From Streptococcus mitis SK579 (GTDB lineage: Bacteria; Bacillota; Bacilli; Lactobacillales; Streptococcaceae), in the NCBI RefSeq assembly GCF_000257905.1, contig NZ_AJJL01000011.1, positions 1-48,095 on the forward strand: a stretch of DNA of 48,095 bases, written 5' to 3'. Each line of letters starts with the position of its first letter. Position 1 is the stretch's first letter. This document shows positions 37,006 to 45,896 of the stretch, one piece after another. The notes under the pieces are model-generated. The model made no database searches and was not told the DNA's origin. It was given only the letters and a program-made list of their open reading frames with translations. Made by a program: the position numbers and the translations under genes.

Positions 37006-38388
37006 TTACTGGGCTTCTGGCATCTGCCGAACATCTACAAAGCGCCCTGCGATAGCTGCCGCAGCTGCCATAGCTGGACTGCAAAGATGAGTCTTAGCAC
37101 CAAAGCCTTGTCTGTCTTCAAAGTTACGGTTGCTGGTTGAAGCGCAGTGGATACCATCGGGTACCTTGTCAGGATTCATCCCTAGGCACATAGAGCAACC
37201 TGGGTCTCTCCACTCAAATCCAGCATCTAAGAAAACTTTATCCAAGCCCAACTTCTCAGCAGCTCGTTTGACAGGACGAGAGCCTGGGACTACGATAGCC
37301 GTTAAGTTGGGAGCAATTTTCTTCCCTTTGACAAATCGCGCAGCAAGTTGCAAGTCGCTGAGACGAGCATTGGTACAAGAACCGATAAAGATATAGCCCA
37401 GTTCAATATCTGCTGGCTTTTGACCTGGTTCCAAGTTCATGTAGTTGTAGGCTCGCTCATCATTCATATCCTTAATTTCTGGGAAGCTACTGTCAAAGTC
37501 AACACCCATAGCAGGATTGGTCCCCCAGGTCACCATGGGAGCCAAGTCTGAGACATCCATCTGGATAACCTTATCATAAACGGCATCCTCATCACTGACA
37601 ATTGTTTTCCAATCTGCCACTGCCTCTTCAAAGTTCTCTGGAACACATTCCCGTCCTTTTATATAATCATAGGTGGTTTGGTCCGGATTCATGATTCCCA
37701 TCTTAGAACCAAACTCGATGGACATGTTGCAGATGGTCATTCGCTCTTCCATGCTCAGTGCATCAATCGCTTGTCCCCGATATTCCACCACATAGCCAAC
37801 GCCGCAAGCAACGCCGTACTTTGCAATCAAGGCTAAAATGAAGTCCTTGGAATAGACTCCCTTTTGAGGAACACCAGTGAATTCAACCAACATTTTCTTA
37901 GGTTTGACCTGCCAGAGGGTCTGTGTCGCAAAGACATGTTCGACCTCACTGGTTCCAATTCCAAAGGCGATTGCTCCAAAAGCTCCGTGAGTTGCCGTAT
38001 GGCTGTCTCCACAGACGATGAATTTTCCTGGTTGGGTCCGTCCTGTCTCTGGCCCCACCATATGAACGATTCCTTGCTTTTCGGAACCGTGGGCCGCATG
38101 TTCAATCCCAAACTCCTCAACATTTTCAGCTAGCTTATCAATTTGAGCCTTGGAAATGACATCTCTAATATCGTAGATATTGACCGTCGGGACATTGTGG
38201 TCAAAAGTTCCAAATGTCAAGTCTGGTCGTCTCAATCTTCGTCCTGCGTCTCGCAGTCCTTGAAAAGCCTGAGGACTGGTCACCTCGTGGATGTAGTGCT
38301 GATCCACATACATGAGCTGGGGTTGCCCCTCTTCTCCTGTGATGACATGACGGTCCCATAATTTATCAAAAATCGATTTTCCTGCCAT
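37006..38388 (-). CDS. leuC: 3-isopropylmalate dehydratase large subunit
   Basis: LeuC carries the 4Fe-4S cluster of isopropylmalate isomerase. The cluster Cys residues are seen in [12 protein letters not shown] and further on in [13 protein letters not shown]. The early [15 protein letters not shown] and [13 protein letters not shown] motifs are conserved. Length 460 aa is complete, with no truncation. It lies 3 nt after the DUF1294 gene and 9 nt before leuD. Confidence 0.96.
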   Translation of the reverse strand: MAGKSIFDKLWDRHVITGEEGQPQLMYVDQHYIHEVTSPQAFQGLRDAGRRLRRPDLTFGTFDHNVPTVNIYDIRDVISKAQIDKLAENVEEFGIEHAAHGSEKQGIVHMVGPETGRTQPGKFIVCGDSHTATHGAFGAIAFGIGTSEVEHVFATQTLWQVKPKKMLVEFTGVPQKGVYSKDFILALIAKYGVACGVGYVVEYRGQAIDALSMEERMTICNMSIEFGSKMGIMNPDQTTYDYIKGRECVPENFEEAVADWKTIVSDEDAVYDKVIQMDVSDLAPMVTWGTNPAMGVDFDSSFPEIKDMNDERAYNYMNLEPGQKPADIELGYIFIGSCTNARLSDLQLAARFVKGKKIAPNLTAIVVPGSRPVKRAAEKLGLDKVFLDAGFEWRDPGCSMCLGMNPDKVPDGIHCASTSNRNFEDRQGFGAKTHLCSPAMAAAAAIAGRFVDVRQMPEAQ

Positions 38389-38391
38389 CCA

Positions 38392-38661
38392 TTACCTCCA
38401 AATAACATATAAGGCTAATAGTGTGGTCACCATCCCAAGAAACCAAACTGTTTTAAAGTACCATTTTCGAGTCTTGTGGTGAAAGCTGATTCCTGCTAAC
38501 CAAGCACCAAAACCACCACAAGAAAGAGCTAAAATGAGTAAGATTTTCTCTGGGATACGCCAAGTTCTTCTCCTTGCCTTGGATTTGTCAATGCCATAAA
38601 TCAAGAAAATGATGACATTCCAAATCAAAAGGACTAGAGTAATTTTTTCATCTAACTTCAT
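38392..38661 (-). CDS. Small membrane protein, DUF1294 family
   Basis: An 89-residue protein with about three hydrophobic helices (12-24, 39-60, 70-88). The motif YGIDKSKARRRTWRIPEKILL followed by GGFGAWLAG fits the DUF1294 family. It overlaps leuB by 4 nt and leads leuC by 3 nt, so it is locked into the leucine operon by translational coupling. No role in leucine synthesis is known; a transport or membrane role is only conceivable. Confidence 0.85.
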   Translation of the reverse strand: MKLDEKITLVLLIWNVIIFLIYGIDKSKARRRTWRIPEKILLILALSCGGFGAWLAGISFHHKTRKWYFKTVWFLGMVTTLLALYVIWR

Positions 38662-39695
38662 AACCTTGCAATAATGGCTTCTGTCATTTCCTTGGTCGAA
38701 GCCTGTCCTCCTATATCTCTTGTTAAAATGCCAGCTGCCAAACTTGCCTCAACAGCACACTCGATACGCTCTGCATCCTCATAACGTCCGAAACTATCTC
38801 TCAACATCATAGCAACAGATAATATCATGGAGATAGGATTGGCAATTCCTTGGCCTGCAATATCAGGCGCTGAACCGTGAATAGGTTCATAGAGACTTGG
38901 TCCATTTTCAGAATGACTGGCTGATGGCATAACCCCAAGTGTACCAGATAGAACGCTTGATTCATCAGATAGAATATCTCCGAAAAGATTCTCCGTCACG
39001 ATGACATCAAACTTGGCAGGATTGGTAATCATAAGCATAGCAGCTGAATCCACCAGCTGGTGTTCCAAGGTCACATCTGGGAAATCCTGTGCAACCTCCT
39101 CAGCTACTTTCCGCCAGAGTTTTGAGGTCGCTAGAACATTTTGCTTATCGATGCTGGTAACAATTTTTCTCCGACTTCTTGCGATTTCAAAGGCCTTGCG
39201 AATAATCCGCTCCACTTCCTCATAGCTGTAGTCGTTGATATCACGCGCTTTGCGCTCTTCAAGAATATGATCTCCAAAGTAAATCCCGCCAGTCAACTCC
39301 CGTACCACAACAAAGTCCACACCAACAATTCGTTCCAGTTTGAGTGGTGACAGATGCTTAAGACTGTCAAAGATTTTTACAGGGCGAATATTAGCGTAAA
39401 GATTGAGTTCCTTACGCAGAGCCAGCAAGCCTTGTTCAGGCCTAACCGATGCTCCATCATACTGAGGACTTCCGATAGCCGCTAGGAGAATGGCATCTGC
39501 TTCACGACATACCTTGAGGGTTTCATCAGGTAAGGGATGCCCTGTAGCATCGATACCTGCACCTCCGAAGGGTCGTCTGTCAATCTCATAGTCAAAACCT
39601 GTTTTTTTAGCTAGAGCCTCCAGAACCTCTAAACCAGCCTCCATGATTTCTGGGCCAATTTCATCCCCTGCTAGAGCTACTATTTTTTTTGTCAT
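38658..39695 (-). CDS. leuB: 3-isopropylmalate dehydrogenase
   Basis: LeuB oxidatively decarboxylates 3-isopropylmalate to 2-oxoisocaproate with NAD. The motifs GDEIGPEIMEAGLEVL (N-terminus), REL.GG.YFG, DKQNVLATSKLWR and YEPIHGSAPDIAGQGIANP are intact. Length 345 aa is complete. It starts 11 nt downstream of leuA. Confidence 0.96.
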   Translation of the reverse strand: MTKKIVALAGDEIGPEIMEAGLEVLEALAKKTGFDYEIDRRPFGGAGIDATGHPLPDETLKVCREADAILLAAIGSPQYDGASVRPEQGLLALRKELNLYANIRPVKIFDSLKHLSPLKLERIVGVDFVVVRELTGGIYFGDHILEERKARDINDYSYEEVERIIRKAFEIARSRRKIVTSIDKQNVLATSKLWRKVAEEVAQDFPDVTLEHQLVDSAAMLMITNPAKFDVIVTENLFGDILSDESSVLSGTLGVMPSASHSENGPSLYEPIHGSAPDIAGQGIANPISMILSVAMMLRDSFGRYEDAERIECAVEASLAAGILTRDIGGQASTKEMTEAIIARL

Positions 39696-39706
39696 AGCAT
39701 TCTCCT

Positions 39707-41269
39707 TTACACACTAGGCATGTCACGATAGGAAACACTGCGTCCCATCTCACCAGCATTCTCTTTTTGAACAAAAGTATTAGCATTGATATAGGCAATA
39801 GCAGAAGCCTTCAACACATCGAAATCCAGACCTGCTGCGTTAAAGATGGTTTCTGTATCTCTATTTTCAACAGTGACCAAGACCCGAGCCTGGGCATCAA
39901 TTCCATCTGTCACAGCGTCAATAGTATAGGACACCAAGCGGACGGATTGGTTAAAGAACTTATCGATAGCGTTAAAGATTGCTTCAACGGAACCTTGCCC
40001 TGTCGCATTAAATTCAACTTTCTCATCATCCATATTGACTAGGCTTACGAGCGCTTCAATATCATTATCTGCATGAGTTTGAAGTTGTAAATCATCAAAG
40101 TGGAATCCTTCTGGATTTTCAACCATGGTTCCAGCTACCAGAGCACGAATATCTGCATCTGTGATTTCTTGTTTCTTGTCGGCCAATGCCTTGAACTTAG
40201 CAAAGAGTGGCTTGATATCCTCATCTGTAAAATCTAGGGCTAAGTCTCTCAGTTTTTCTACAAAGGCATGACGACCTGATAATTTTCCAAGCGGAAGACT
40301 GTTACTCTTGACACCGACCAATTCAGGGGTGATGATCTCATAAGTAAGAGGATTTTTAAGGACTCCGTCTTGATGAATACCAGATTCGTGAGAGAAGGCA
40401 TTGCCACCAACGACGGCCTTGTTTTTAGGAACTGGAATACCTGAGAAGCGAGAAACCATTTCTGACGTATTGATGGTCTCATTTAGGACAATACTGCTCT
40501 CTGCTTGATAATAATCTTGGCGAATATTGAGGGCTACTGCAATTTCTTCCAAAGCAGCATTTCCAGCTCGCTCCCCAATACCGTTGATAGTCCCTTCGAC
40601 ACGGCCTGCCCCATTCTTGACGGCAGCAAGGCTATTAGCTACTGCCATGCCAAGGTCATCGTGACAGTGAGGCGAATAGATAATCTGACGATCCGTCTTA
40701 ACATTCTCAATCAAGTATTTAAAAATAGCCCCGTATTCTTCTGGTGTGGTAAAACCAACTGTATCAGGAATATTGATATAAGTCGCACCTGCATCTACCG
40801 CTGTTTGAACAACTTGCAAGAGGAAATCCAACTCTGTTCTAGTCGCATCCTCAGGAGAAAATTCGACCACTTCAAACTTAGAACGGGCATAGGAAACATG
40901 CTCCTTAATAGCTTCTAGAATCTCTTCCTTGCTCTTATTTAGCTTATACTTTCGGTGAATTGGACTGGTAGCAATAAAAACGTGAACCTGTGGATACTTG
41001 GCATCCTTGAGGGCTTCATAACAAGCATCAATATCAGACTTGACAGAGCGAGCCAAACCAGTCACCGCTGTTTTCTTCAAGACCTTGGCGATTTCCTGCA
41101 CTGCTGTGAATGAATCAGGACTGGCCGCCGGAAAACCGGCTTCAATGGCTGAAATACCCCATTTCTCCAGCTGTCTTGCAATGGCAATTTTTTCTTTGAT
41201 TGAAAAGTTAACACCCGGCGTCTGCTCTCCATCCCGAAGGCTGGTATCTAGAAATTCAACTGTTCGCAT
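39707..41269 (-). CDS. leuA: 2-isopropylmalate synthase
   Basis: LeuA condenses acetyl-CoA with 2-oxoisovalerate, the first committed step to leucine. The N-terminal TIM barrel begins with [17 protein letters not shown] and contains [19 protein letters not shown]. The C-terminal regulatory domain (about 390-520) binds leucine for feedback inhibition. Length 520 aa is full. A GGGGAAA ribosome-binding site precedes the ATG. The gene follows an attenuator leader and a CodY-type site, so both leucine-tRNA supply and branched-chain amino-acid level should control it. Confidence 0.97.
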   Translation of the reverse strand: MRTVEFLDTSLRDGEQTPGVNFSIKEKIAIARQLEKWGISAIEAGFPAASPDSFTAVQEIAKVLKKTAVTGLARSVKSDIDACYEALKDAKYPQVHVFIATSPIHRKYKLNKSKEEILEAIKEHVSYARSKFEVVEFSPEDATRTELDFLLQVVQTAVDAGATYINIPDTVGFTTPEEYGAIFKYLIENVKTDRQIIYSPHCHDDLGMAVANSLAAVKNGAGRVEGTINGIGERAGNAALEEIAVALNIRQDYYQAESSIVLNETINTSEMVSRFSGIPVPKNKAVVGGNAFSHESGIHQDGVLKNPLTYEIITPELVGVKSNSLPLGKLSGRHAFVEKLRDLALDFTDEDIKPLFAKFKALADKKQEITDADIRALVAGTMVENPEGFHFDDLQLQTHADNDIEALVSLVNMDDEKVEFNATGQGSVEAIFNAIDKFFNQSVRLVSYTIDAVTDGIDAQARVLVTVENRDTETIFNAAGLDFDVLKASAIAYINANTFVQKENAGEMGRSVSYRDMPSV

Positions 41270-41298
41270 AAGATTTCCCCTTTTCCAAATGTGGTTTT

Positions 41299-41335
41299 AA
41301 AAAAACATCTCGCTCAGAAACCCAAGCGAGATGTT
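41299..41335 (-). terminator. Leucine attenuator terminator
   Basis: On the minus strand AACATCTCGCT pairs perfectly with AGCGAGATGTT (11 bp, 10-nt loop) and ends in seven U residues, 30 nt before leuA. Its 5' arm contains CGCTTGG-overlapping bases (41322-41328) that can pair instead with CCAAGCG (41346-41352) as antiterminator. Confidence 0.92.
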
Positions 41336-41345
41336 GATTTACTCC

Positions 41346-41352
41346 CGCTTGG
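41346..41352 (-). promoter_or_regulatory. Antiterminator arm of the leu leader
   Basis: The minus-strand CCAAGCG can pair with CGCTTGG at the base of the terminator 5' arm (7 bp). It lies 30 nt after the leader-peptide stop codon, where a ribosome stalled on Leu codons would leave it free. Confidence 0.7.
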
Positions 41353-41381
41353 TAAGCCAAACAGGACTAATGCATTTTGCA

Positions 41382-41435
41382 CTAGCCCGAGTACCTCAAC
41401 AACAAAGCAAATTGATTAAACTTAGCTGTTTTCAT
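41382..41435 (-). CDS. leu operon leader peptide
   Basis: A 17-residue ORF, MKTAKFNQFALLLRYSG, with three consecutive Leu codons (TTG) at positions 11-13. It has a good AAGGAG ribosome-binding site 10 nt upstream and lies between the leu promoter and the attenuator. When charged Leu-tRNA is scarce, ribosomes should stall at LLL and let the antiterminator form. Confidence 0.9.
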   Translation of the reverse strand: MKTAKFNQFALLLRYSG

Positions 41436-41471
41436 GTTTGACTTTCTCCTTCGTTTGATATCTTGTTTAGT

Positions 41472-41500
41472 ATTTTAGCATAGGCAAAAGTAGTTGTCAA
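41472..41500 (-). promoter_or_regulatory. leu operon promoter
   Basis: On the minus strand TTGACA (41495-41500), 17-nt spacer and TAAAAT (41472-41477) with an extended TGC. Confidence 0.9.
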
Positions 41501-41512
41501 GAAAAAATCCAA

Positions 41513-41527
41513 TATTTTCTGAAAATT
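41513..41527 (-). promoter_or_regulatory. CodY box upstream of the leu promoter
   Basis: The 15-mer TATTTTCTGAAAATT differs at one position from the CodY consensus AATTTTCWGAAAATT. It ends 12 nt upstream of the -35. CodY control of branched-chain amino acid synthesis is well established in Gram-positives. Confidence 0.8.
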
Positions 41528-41582
41528 TCTTCAGTATAGAATATTTTGCTAATTGAAAGTTCTTGAAAATTATTGAAATGTT

Positions 41583-42239
41583 TCATTTTTTAGAGGTTAA
41601 GTTCCAGCTTCTTTCTATCAATTCCAGTACTTCTTCATCTGATAAAGTATCATCAAGCGCCACACTAATCCAGTAGCGTTTATTCATATGAAAAGCTGGA
41701 TAAATGCCCTTTTTTGAAAGCAAATCAGCTACTTGGTCATGTTTGAGATTGACTGCTTCCACTTGACCTTCTCTTCCCTTTTCCAACTTATCCCAAGAGA
41801 TTTTCATCAAGACGGCATACCACTTTTGGTTCCCTTCATGTCTTAAGACTGCCGTATCAGGCGATTTCTCCCACAAGTACTCCAACTGATTACCATACTT
41901 TTCCTGAACTTGATCCATGATACTCTTAGTCTGAGGACAGATATAATCCTGTACCTCAAAACAAGCCTTCCGAATCTGGTAGAGAATCTCCAGACAAGCC
42001 TTACGGACACTTGCAACAAAACTTCCTGTCATACTTTCCATATGAACTTGAGGATAGAGGTCGCCCATTTCCTGATCAAAGACCTGAAAACTCACATTAT
42101 CAACAGTGATGGAGACTGTCATGATAAAGTCACCCTGCAAAATTTGGCAACTATAGGTCCAGACTTCCCTATTTTCTACAAAACCATAAGCATGAGCTTT
42201 TTCTTGATTAAATTGATAGGATTTAAAAATTTCAAACAT
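41583..42239 (-). CDS. MmcQ/YjbR family protein
   Basis: A 218-residue protein. The C-terminal part (about 120-215) has the YjbR-like layout: WYAVLMKISWDKL, VEAVNLKHDQ and PAFHMNKRYWISVALDDTLSDEEVLELIERSWNL. The family fold resembles DNA-binding CyaY-like proteins, but function is unproven. The N-terminal half (about 1-115) is a separate domain found in streptococcal members. The ATG at 42239 has no Shine-Dalgarno and sits just after a terminator-like hairpin, so the true start or expression mode is uncertain. Confidence 0.8.
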   Translation of the reverse strand: MFEIFKSYQFNQEKAHAYGFVENREVWTYSCQILQGDFIMTVSITVDNVSFQVFDQEMGDLYPQVHMESMTGSFVASVRKACLEILYQIRKACFEVQDYICPQTKSIMDQVQEKYGNQLEYLWEKSPDTAVLRHEGNQKWYAVLMKISWDKLEKGREGQVEAVNLKHDQVADLLSKKGIYPAFHMNKRYWISVALDDTLSDEEVLELIERSWNLTSKK

Positions 42240-42244
42240 AAGTG

Positions 42245-42270
42245 AAAACTGCTACCCAAAGCTAGCAGTT
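42245..42270 (-). terminator. Hairpin between cutC and the YjbR gene
   Basis: On the minus strand AACTGCTA pairs with TAGCAGTT (8 bp) and is followed by a short U run ending only a few bases before the YjbR ATG. Confidence 0.6.
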
Positions 42271-42282
42271 CCTTTCTATTTT

Positions 42283-42915
42283 TTAAAAGACAACCTTAGT
42301 ACCATGTAGTTGTGTCACTCCTAGCTGGTCGATAAAGGTTTGACGGTTGTCAAGGTCAATCCCTCCACCTGGTAGAATTTCAATCTTACCTTTAGCATGC
42401 TCCAAAATTCTGTGATAGTGAGCAAAACGTTTTTCTAAGGAGTCGCCAGACACACCAGCACGAGTTAGGATACGAGTGACTCCAGCTTGACTGAGCCAGT
42501 CAATAGCTTCCAGTTGATCATCATCACTCAATTCATCAAAGGCCATGTGAAAGACAATTTCCATTCCTTTTGATGCAGTAATTAACTTTTCAAGATTAGG
42601 CTTATCCAACTTTTTATCAGCAGTTAAAGCCCCAAATACAACCCCTTGACTTCCAGCCTGAGCAGTCAACCGAATGTCTTCTAGCATAATAGTAATTTCT
42701 AGGTCATTATAGACAAAGTCGCCACCACGTGGACGAATCATGGTCATGATGGTCGTATCGTAGTTAGCTGCCAATTCAACCGCTGCCTTGGTCACTCCAT
42801 AGCTGGGAGTTGTCCCACCAACTGCTAGATTGTCACAAAGTTCGATTCGACGAGCTCCAGCCTGCATCGCTTTTTCAAGCAAGGTCACATTTTCAGCACA
42901 AAATTCGTAAATCAT
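42283..42915 (-). CDS. cutC: CutC family protein
   Basis: A 210-residue TIM-barrel protein of the CutC family (MIYEFCAENVTLLEKAMQAGARRIELCDNLAVGGTTPS, then IRPRGGDFVY and ILPGGGIDLDN). The name comes from copper tolerance, but a direct copper function is disputed for the family. The ribosome-binding site AAGGAG precedes the ATG. No copper transporter or chaperone lies nearby. Confidence 0.9.
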   Translation of the reverse strand: MIYEFCAENVTLLEKAMQAGARRIELCDNLAVGGTTPSYGVTKAAVELAANYDTTIMTMIRPRGGDFVYNDLEITIMLEDIRLTAQAGSQGVVFGALTADKKLDKPNLEKLITASKGMEIVFHMAFDELSDDDQLEAIDWLSQAGVTRILTRAGVSGDSLEKRFAHYHRILEHAKGKIEILPGGGIDLDNRQTFIDQLGVTQLHGTKVVF

Positions 42916-43005
42916 TTGATTCTCCTTGAAGATTACTTTAAATTTATTATATCATATTATTGTGAATATGCTTTCATTTATATCAAGGAAAACAGATACT
43001 ATTTT

Positions 43006-43365
43006 TTATTCTTTGTCTGGAATGACCTTGAAGAGATAATAGGTGATAAAGATGGTCAAAGCTCCCAGACCGATTTTGACTGGTAAGAGAGGGGCAAAAT
43101 AAATAGAAATTCCCATCAAGATGTAGATAGATACGATGATTTTTTTCTTTCGTTCACGCGCAATAGACTTAGTCTCGCGAAAATCAGCTACATATGCCTG
43201 ATAGAGCTTGGTATGATAAAGCCAATCTTCGAAACGCTTGGAACTTCTGGAGAAACAAGCAATAGATAGTAAAAGAAAAGGTGTTGTAGGTAACAAAGGT
43301 AAAACAACCCCAACAATAGCCAAGGCCAGTGATAAAAAACCAATTATAAGATAAACAATACGCAT
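43006..43365 (-). CDS. DUF454 (YbaN-like) membrane protein
   Basis: A 119-residue protein with two N-terminal membrane helices (about 2-40) containing GVVLPLLPTTPFLLLSIACFSRSS, the family hallmark, then a basic linker (RERKKK) and one or two further helices near the C-terminus. The family is widespread and of unknown function. A BOX element lies immediately upstream. Confidence 0.88.
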   Translation of the reverse strand: MRIVYLIIGFLSLALAIVGVVLPLLPTTPFLLLSIACFSRSSKRFEDWLYHTKLYQAYVADFRETKSIARERKKKIIVSIYILMGISIYFAPLLPVKIGLGALTIFITYYLFKVIPDKE

Positions 43366-43379
43366 AACTTCTCCTAGTT

Positions 43380-43486
43380 AATACTCTTCGAAAATCAAAT
43401 TCAAACCGCGTCAACGTCGCCTTGACGTACCCAAGTACAGCCTGCGGCTAGTTTCCTAGTTTGCTCTTTGATTTTCATTGAGTATA
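43380..43486 (+). repeat. BOX element (boxA-boxC, no full boxB)
   Basis: It begins ATACTCTTCGAAAATC (boxA end), includes CGTCAACGTCGCC, then joins boxC (CCTGCGGCTAGTTTCC to TTGAGTATA). Only a short link replaces boxB. It sits between DUF454 and topA. Confidence 0.85.
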
Positions 43487-43541
43487 AAATAATCTTCTTC
43501 TAGTTTCGCATACAATGATGAATTTTGTCAAGTTCTAACCC

Positions 43542-43572
43542 AAAAGAGCCTGAAATTCACCTTCAGGACTCT
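43542..43572 (-). terminator. topA terminator
   Basis: On the minus strand AGAG.CCTGAA pairs with TTCAGG.CTCT across a short loop and is followed by TTTT, just after the topA stop codon. Confidence 0.75.
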
Positions 43573-43576
43573 CCTC

Positions 43577-45664
43577 TTATTTAATCTTTTCTTCCTCGTA
43601 GTCACCCTTGCTACAAACAACCTGCTTACCACCACCACGGACTTTTTTCTCCATGAGGAAGTTGCCACATTTTGGACAGTCACGACCAACAGGCTTATCC
43701 CAAGAGGTAAATTCACAGTCTGGATAGCGATTGCAACCATAGAAGAGACGATTACGTTTGGTTTTACGCTCAATGATTTGTCCCTGATGACAACTTGGAC
43801 ACTCAACACCAATCTCTTTCACAATTGCTTGGGTATGACGGCAATCTGGGAAATTGCTACAAGCGTAGAACTTACCAAAACGACCAAGTTTAATGACCAT
43901 TGGACTGCCACACACTTCACAGTCAAATCCAGCTGGTTCATCCTTGATCTGGATTTTTTCCATTTCTTCTTCAGCCTTGGAGACCTCTTTAGAGAATGGT
44001 TTGTAAAAGGCATCAATGACACGTTGCCACTGCTCTTTTCCGACTTCGACGTCATCCAGTTTGCCTTCCATTTCCGCTGTAAAGGTCACGTTTACGATAT
44101 CTGGGAAATATTCAACGATGAGCTTGTTAACAATTTCTCCCAACTCTGTTGGTTCAAAACGTTTGGCTGCAAGGCGAACATAATAACGTTTCTGAATGGT
44201 TTCAATGGTTGGCGCGTAGGTTGACGGACGTCCAACCCCATTTTCCTCCAAGGTCTTGATCAGTGTCGCTTCAGAATAACGAGCAGGCGGTTGAGTGAAA
44301 TGTTGCTCTGGTTTGCTATTCACCTGCTTAAGCACATCTCCAACAGCCATATCTGGTAACATCTTATTCTTATCAGAATCATTATAAATGGCAAGATAAC
44401 CATCAAACTTAACCTGACTACCATTGGCAGCAAATTGAACCCCATTTTGAGACAATTTAACAGCCATGGTATCAAAGACAGCAGCTGTCATCTGACTCGC
44501 TACAAAACGATTCCAAATAAGAGTATAAAGCTTGAGCTGATCCTTGTCCAGATACTTAGCGATGCTTTCCGGTGTATTAAAGACACTTGAAGGACGAATA
44601 GCCTCATGGGCATCCTGAGCTCCTGAAGCATTTTTGACCTTGCTACCATGCTTAGAATACTTGCTACCAAAACGGTTACTAATGAAGCTTGCTGCTTCGT
44701 TCTGCGCTACTGGACTGATACGAGTTGAATCGGTACGCATATAGGTAATCAAACCTTGGACACCAGAACCGATATTAATCCCTTCATAGAGCTGTTGGGC
44801 AACCATCATGGTCTTTCGAGTACGGAAATTGATTTTATTAGCAGCATCCATCTGCATAGATGAAGTGGTATAGGGTAATGGAGCATTGCGTTTGCGCTCT
44901 TTCTTATCCACCTGATCCACTGAAAAATCTTTGCTAGTCAGACGAGACAAGACTTCCTTGACCTCATCATTGCTAGTCAGTTTCATCTTTTTACCATCTA
45001 CTCCATAGAAGGAAGCCTGGAATTGCTTGGTTCCCTTTTTAAAGACACCATCAATTGTCCAGTATTCTTCTGGCTGGAAGGCATTGATTTCATTCTCACG
45101 ATCAATGATTAACTTAAGCGCAATAGACTGAACACGACCTGCTGACAAGCCCTTCTTAACCTTCTTCCACAAAATAGGCGAAATCGAATATCCTACCAAG
45201 CGGTCTAGGACACGACGAGCCTGTTGGGCATCGACCAAGTCCATATCAATCTTGCGTGGTTCTTTAAAAGCATTTTTGACCGCATCCTTGGTGATTTCAT
45301 TAAAGACCACACGGTTGGCATCATTTTCATCCAAGTTGAGAATATGAGCCAAATGCCAAGAAATCGCTTCTCCTTCACGGTCCGGGTCACTCGCCAGAAA
45401 GACTTTATTAGCTTTTTTGGCTTCTTTTTTCAAGTCATTGATAAGAGGACCTTTTCCTCTGATATTGATATATTGCGGTTCATAATTATTTTCAATATCG
45501 ACTGACATACTGGATTTCTTCAAGTCACGGATATGCCCGACACTGGCTAAAACCTTGTAGTTTCTGCCTAGATATTTTTCAATCGTCTTGGCCTTAGCAG
45601 GCGACTCCACGATTACTAGATTTTTTTTAACTGTTGATTTTTTCTTTTTTGTTGCCGTAGCCAC
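43577..45664 (-). CDS. topA: DNA topoisomerase I
   Basis: TopA relaxes negative supercoils. The 695-residue product starts at GTG 45664, chosen because AAAGGTG lies just before it; an ATG six codons upstream overlaps that site. The Toprim domain begins [19 protein letters not shown] and includes [15 protein letters not shown]. The catalytic Tyr is in [13 protein letters not shown]. Three Cys-rich zinc-ribbon modules follow near the C-terminus (CEVCGSP, CPSCHQG, CPKCGNF). A consensus promoter lies upstream, where supercoiling control is known in pneumococcus. Confidence 0.96.
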   Translation of the reverse strand: MATATKKKKSTVKKNLVIVESPAKAKTIEKYLGRNYKVLASVGHIRDLKKSSMSVDIENNYEPQYINIRGKGPLINDLKKEAKKANKVFLASDPDREGEAISWHLAHILNLDENDANRVVFNEITKDAVKNAFKEPRKIDMDLVDAQQARRVLDRLVGYSISPILWKKVKKGLSAGRVQSIALKLIIDRENEINAFQPEEYWTIDGVFKKGTKQFQASFYGVDGKKMKLTSNDEVKEVLSRLTSKDFSVDQVDKKERKRNAPLPYTTSSMQMDAANKINFRTRKTMMVAQQLYEGINIGSGVQGLITYMRTDSTRISPVAQNEAASFISNRFGSKYSKHGSKVKNASGAQDAHEAIRPSSVFNTPESIAKYLDKDQLKLYTLIWNRFVASQMTAAVFDTMAVKLSQNGVQFAANGSQVKFDGYLAIYNDSDKNKMLPDMAVGDVLKQVNSKPEQHFTQPPARYSEATLIKTLEENGVGRPSTYAPTIETIQKRYYVRLAAKRFEPTELGEIVNKLIVEYFPDIVNVTFTAEMEGKLDDVEVGKEQWQRVIDAFYKPFSKEVSKAEEEMEKIQIKDEPAGFDCEVCGSPMVIKLGRFGKFYACSNFPDCRHTQAIVKEIGVECPSCHQGQIIERKTKRNRLFYGCNRYPDCEFTSWDKPVGRDCPKCGNFLMEKKVRGGGKQVVCSKGDYEEEKIK

Positions 45665-45699
45665 AGTATCACACCTTTTCAAAGTAATAAACTTTATAA

Positions 45700-45728
45700 A
45701 GTGTAAACCATTTTTTGAACCCTGTCAA
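45700..45728 (-). promoter_or_regulatory. topA promoter
   Basis: On the minus strand TTGACA (45723-45728), 17-nt spacer and TACACT (45700-45705), about 36 nt upstream of the GTG start. Confidence 0.8.
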
Positions 45729-45781
45729 GACTTAGCTACTATAATAGAAGAAAAGTTTGTCTAGTAAGCGGACTTTCTTCT

Positions 45782-45896
45782 TATACTCAATGAAAATCAA
45801 AGAACAAACTAGGAAGCTAGCCGCAGGCTGCTCAAAACACTGTTTTGAGGTTGCAGATGGAAGCTGACGTGGTTTGAAGAGGTTTTCGAAGAGTAT
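45782..45896 (-). repeat. BOX element with shortened boxA, abutting dprA
   Basis: Same order and the same 115-bp length as the copy at 15428-15542: boxC reversed, boxB core CTCAAAAC-N3-GTTTTGAG, and a boxA lacking the CTACGGCAAGGCGACG part. About seven substitutions separate the copies. Its right end touches the TAA stop of dprA. Confidence 0.87.

Noticed and set aside
41270..41460. T-box leader for leuA
   Set aside because: No T-box bulge sequence (TGGN context with AGGGTGGNACCGCG) is present; the leader peptide with LLL explains the region better.
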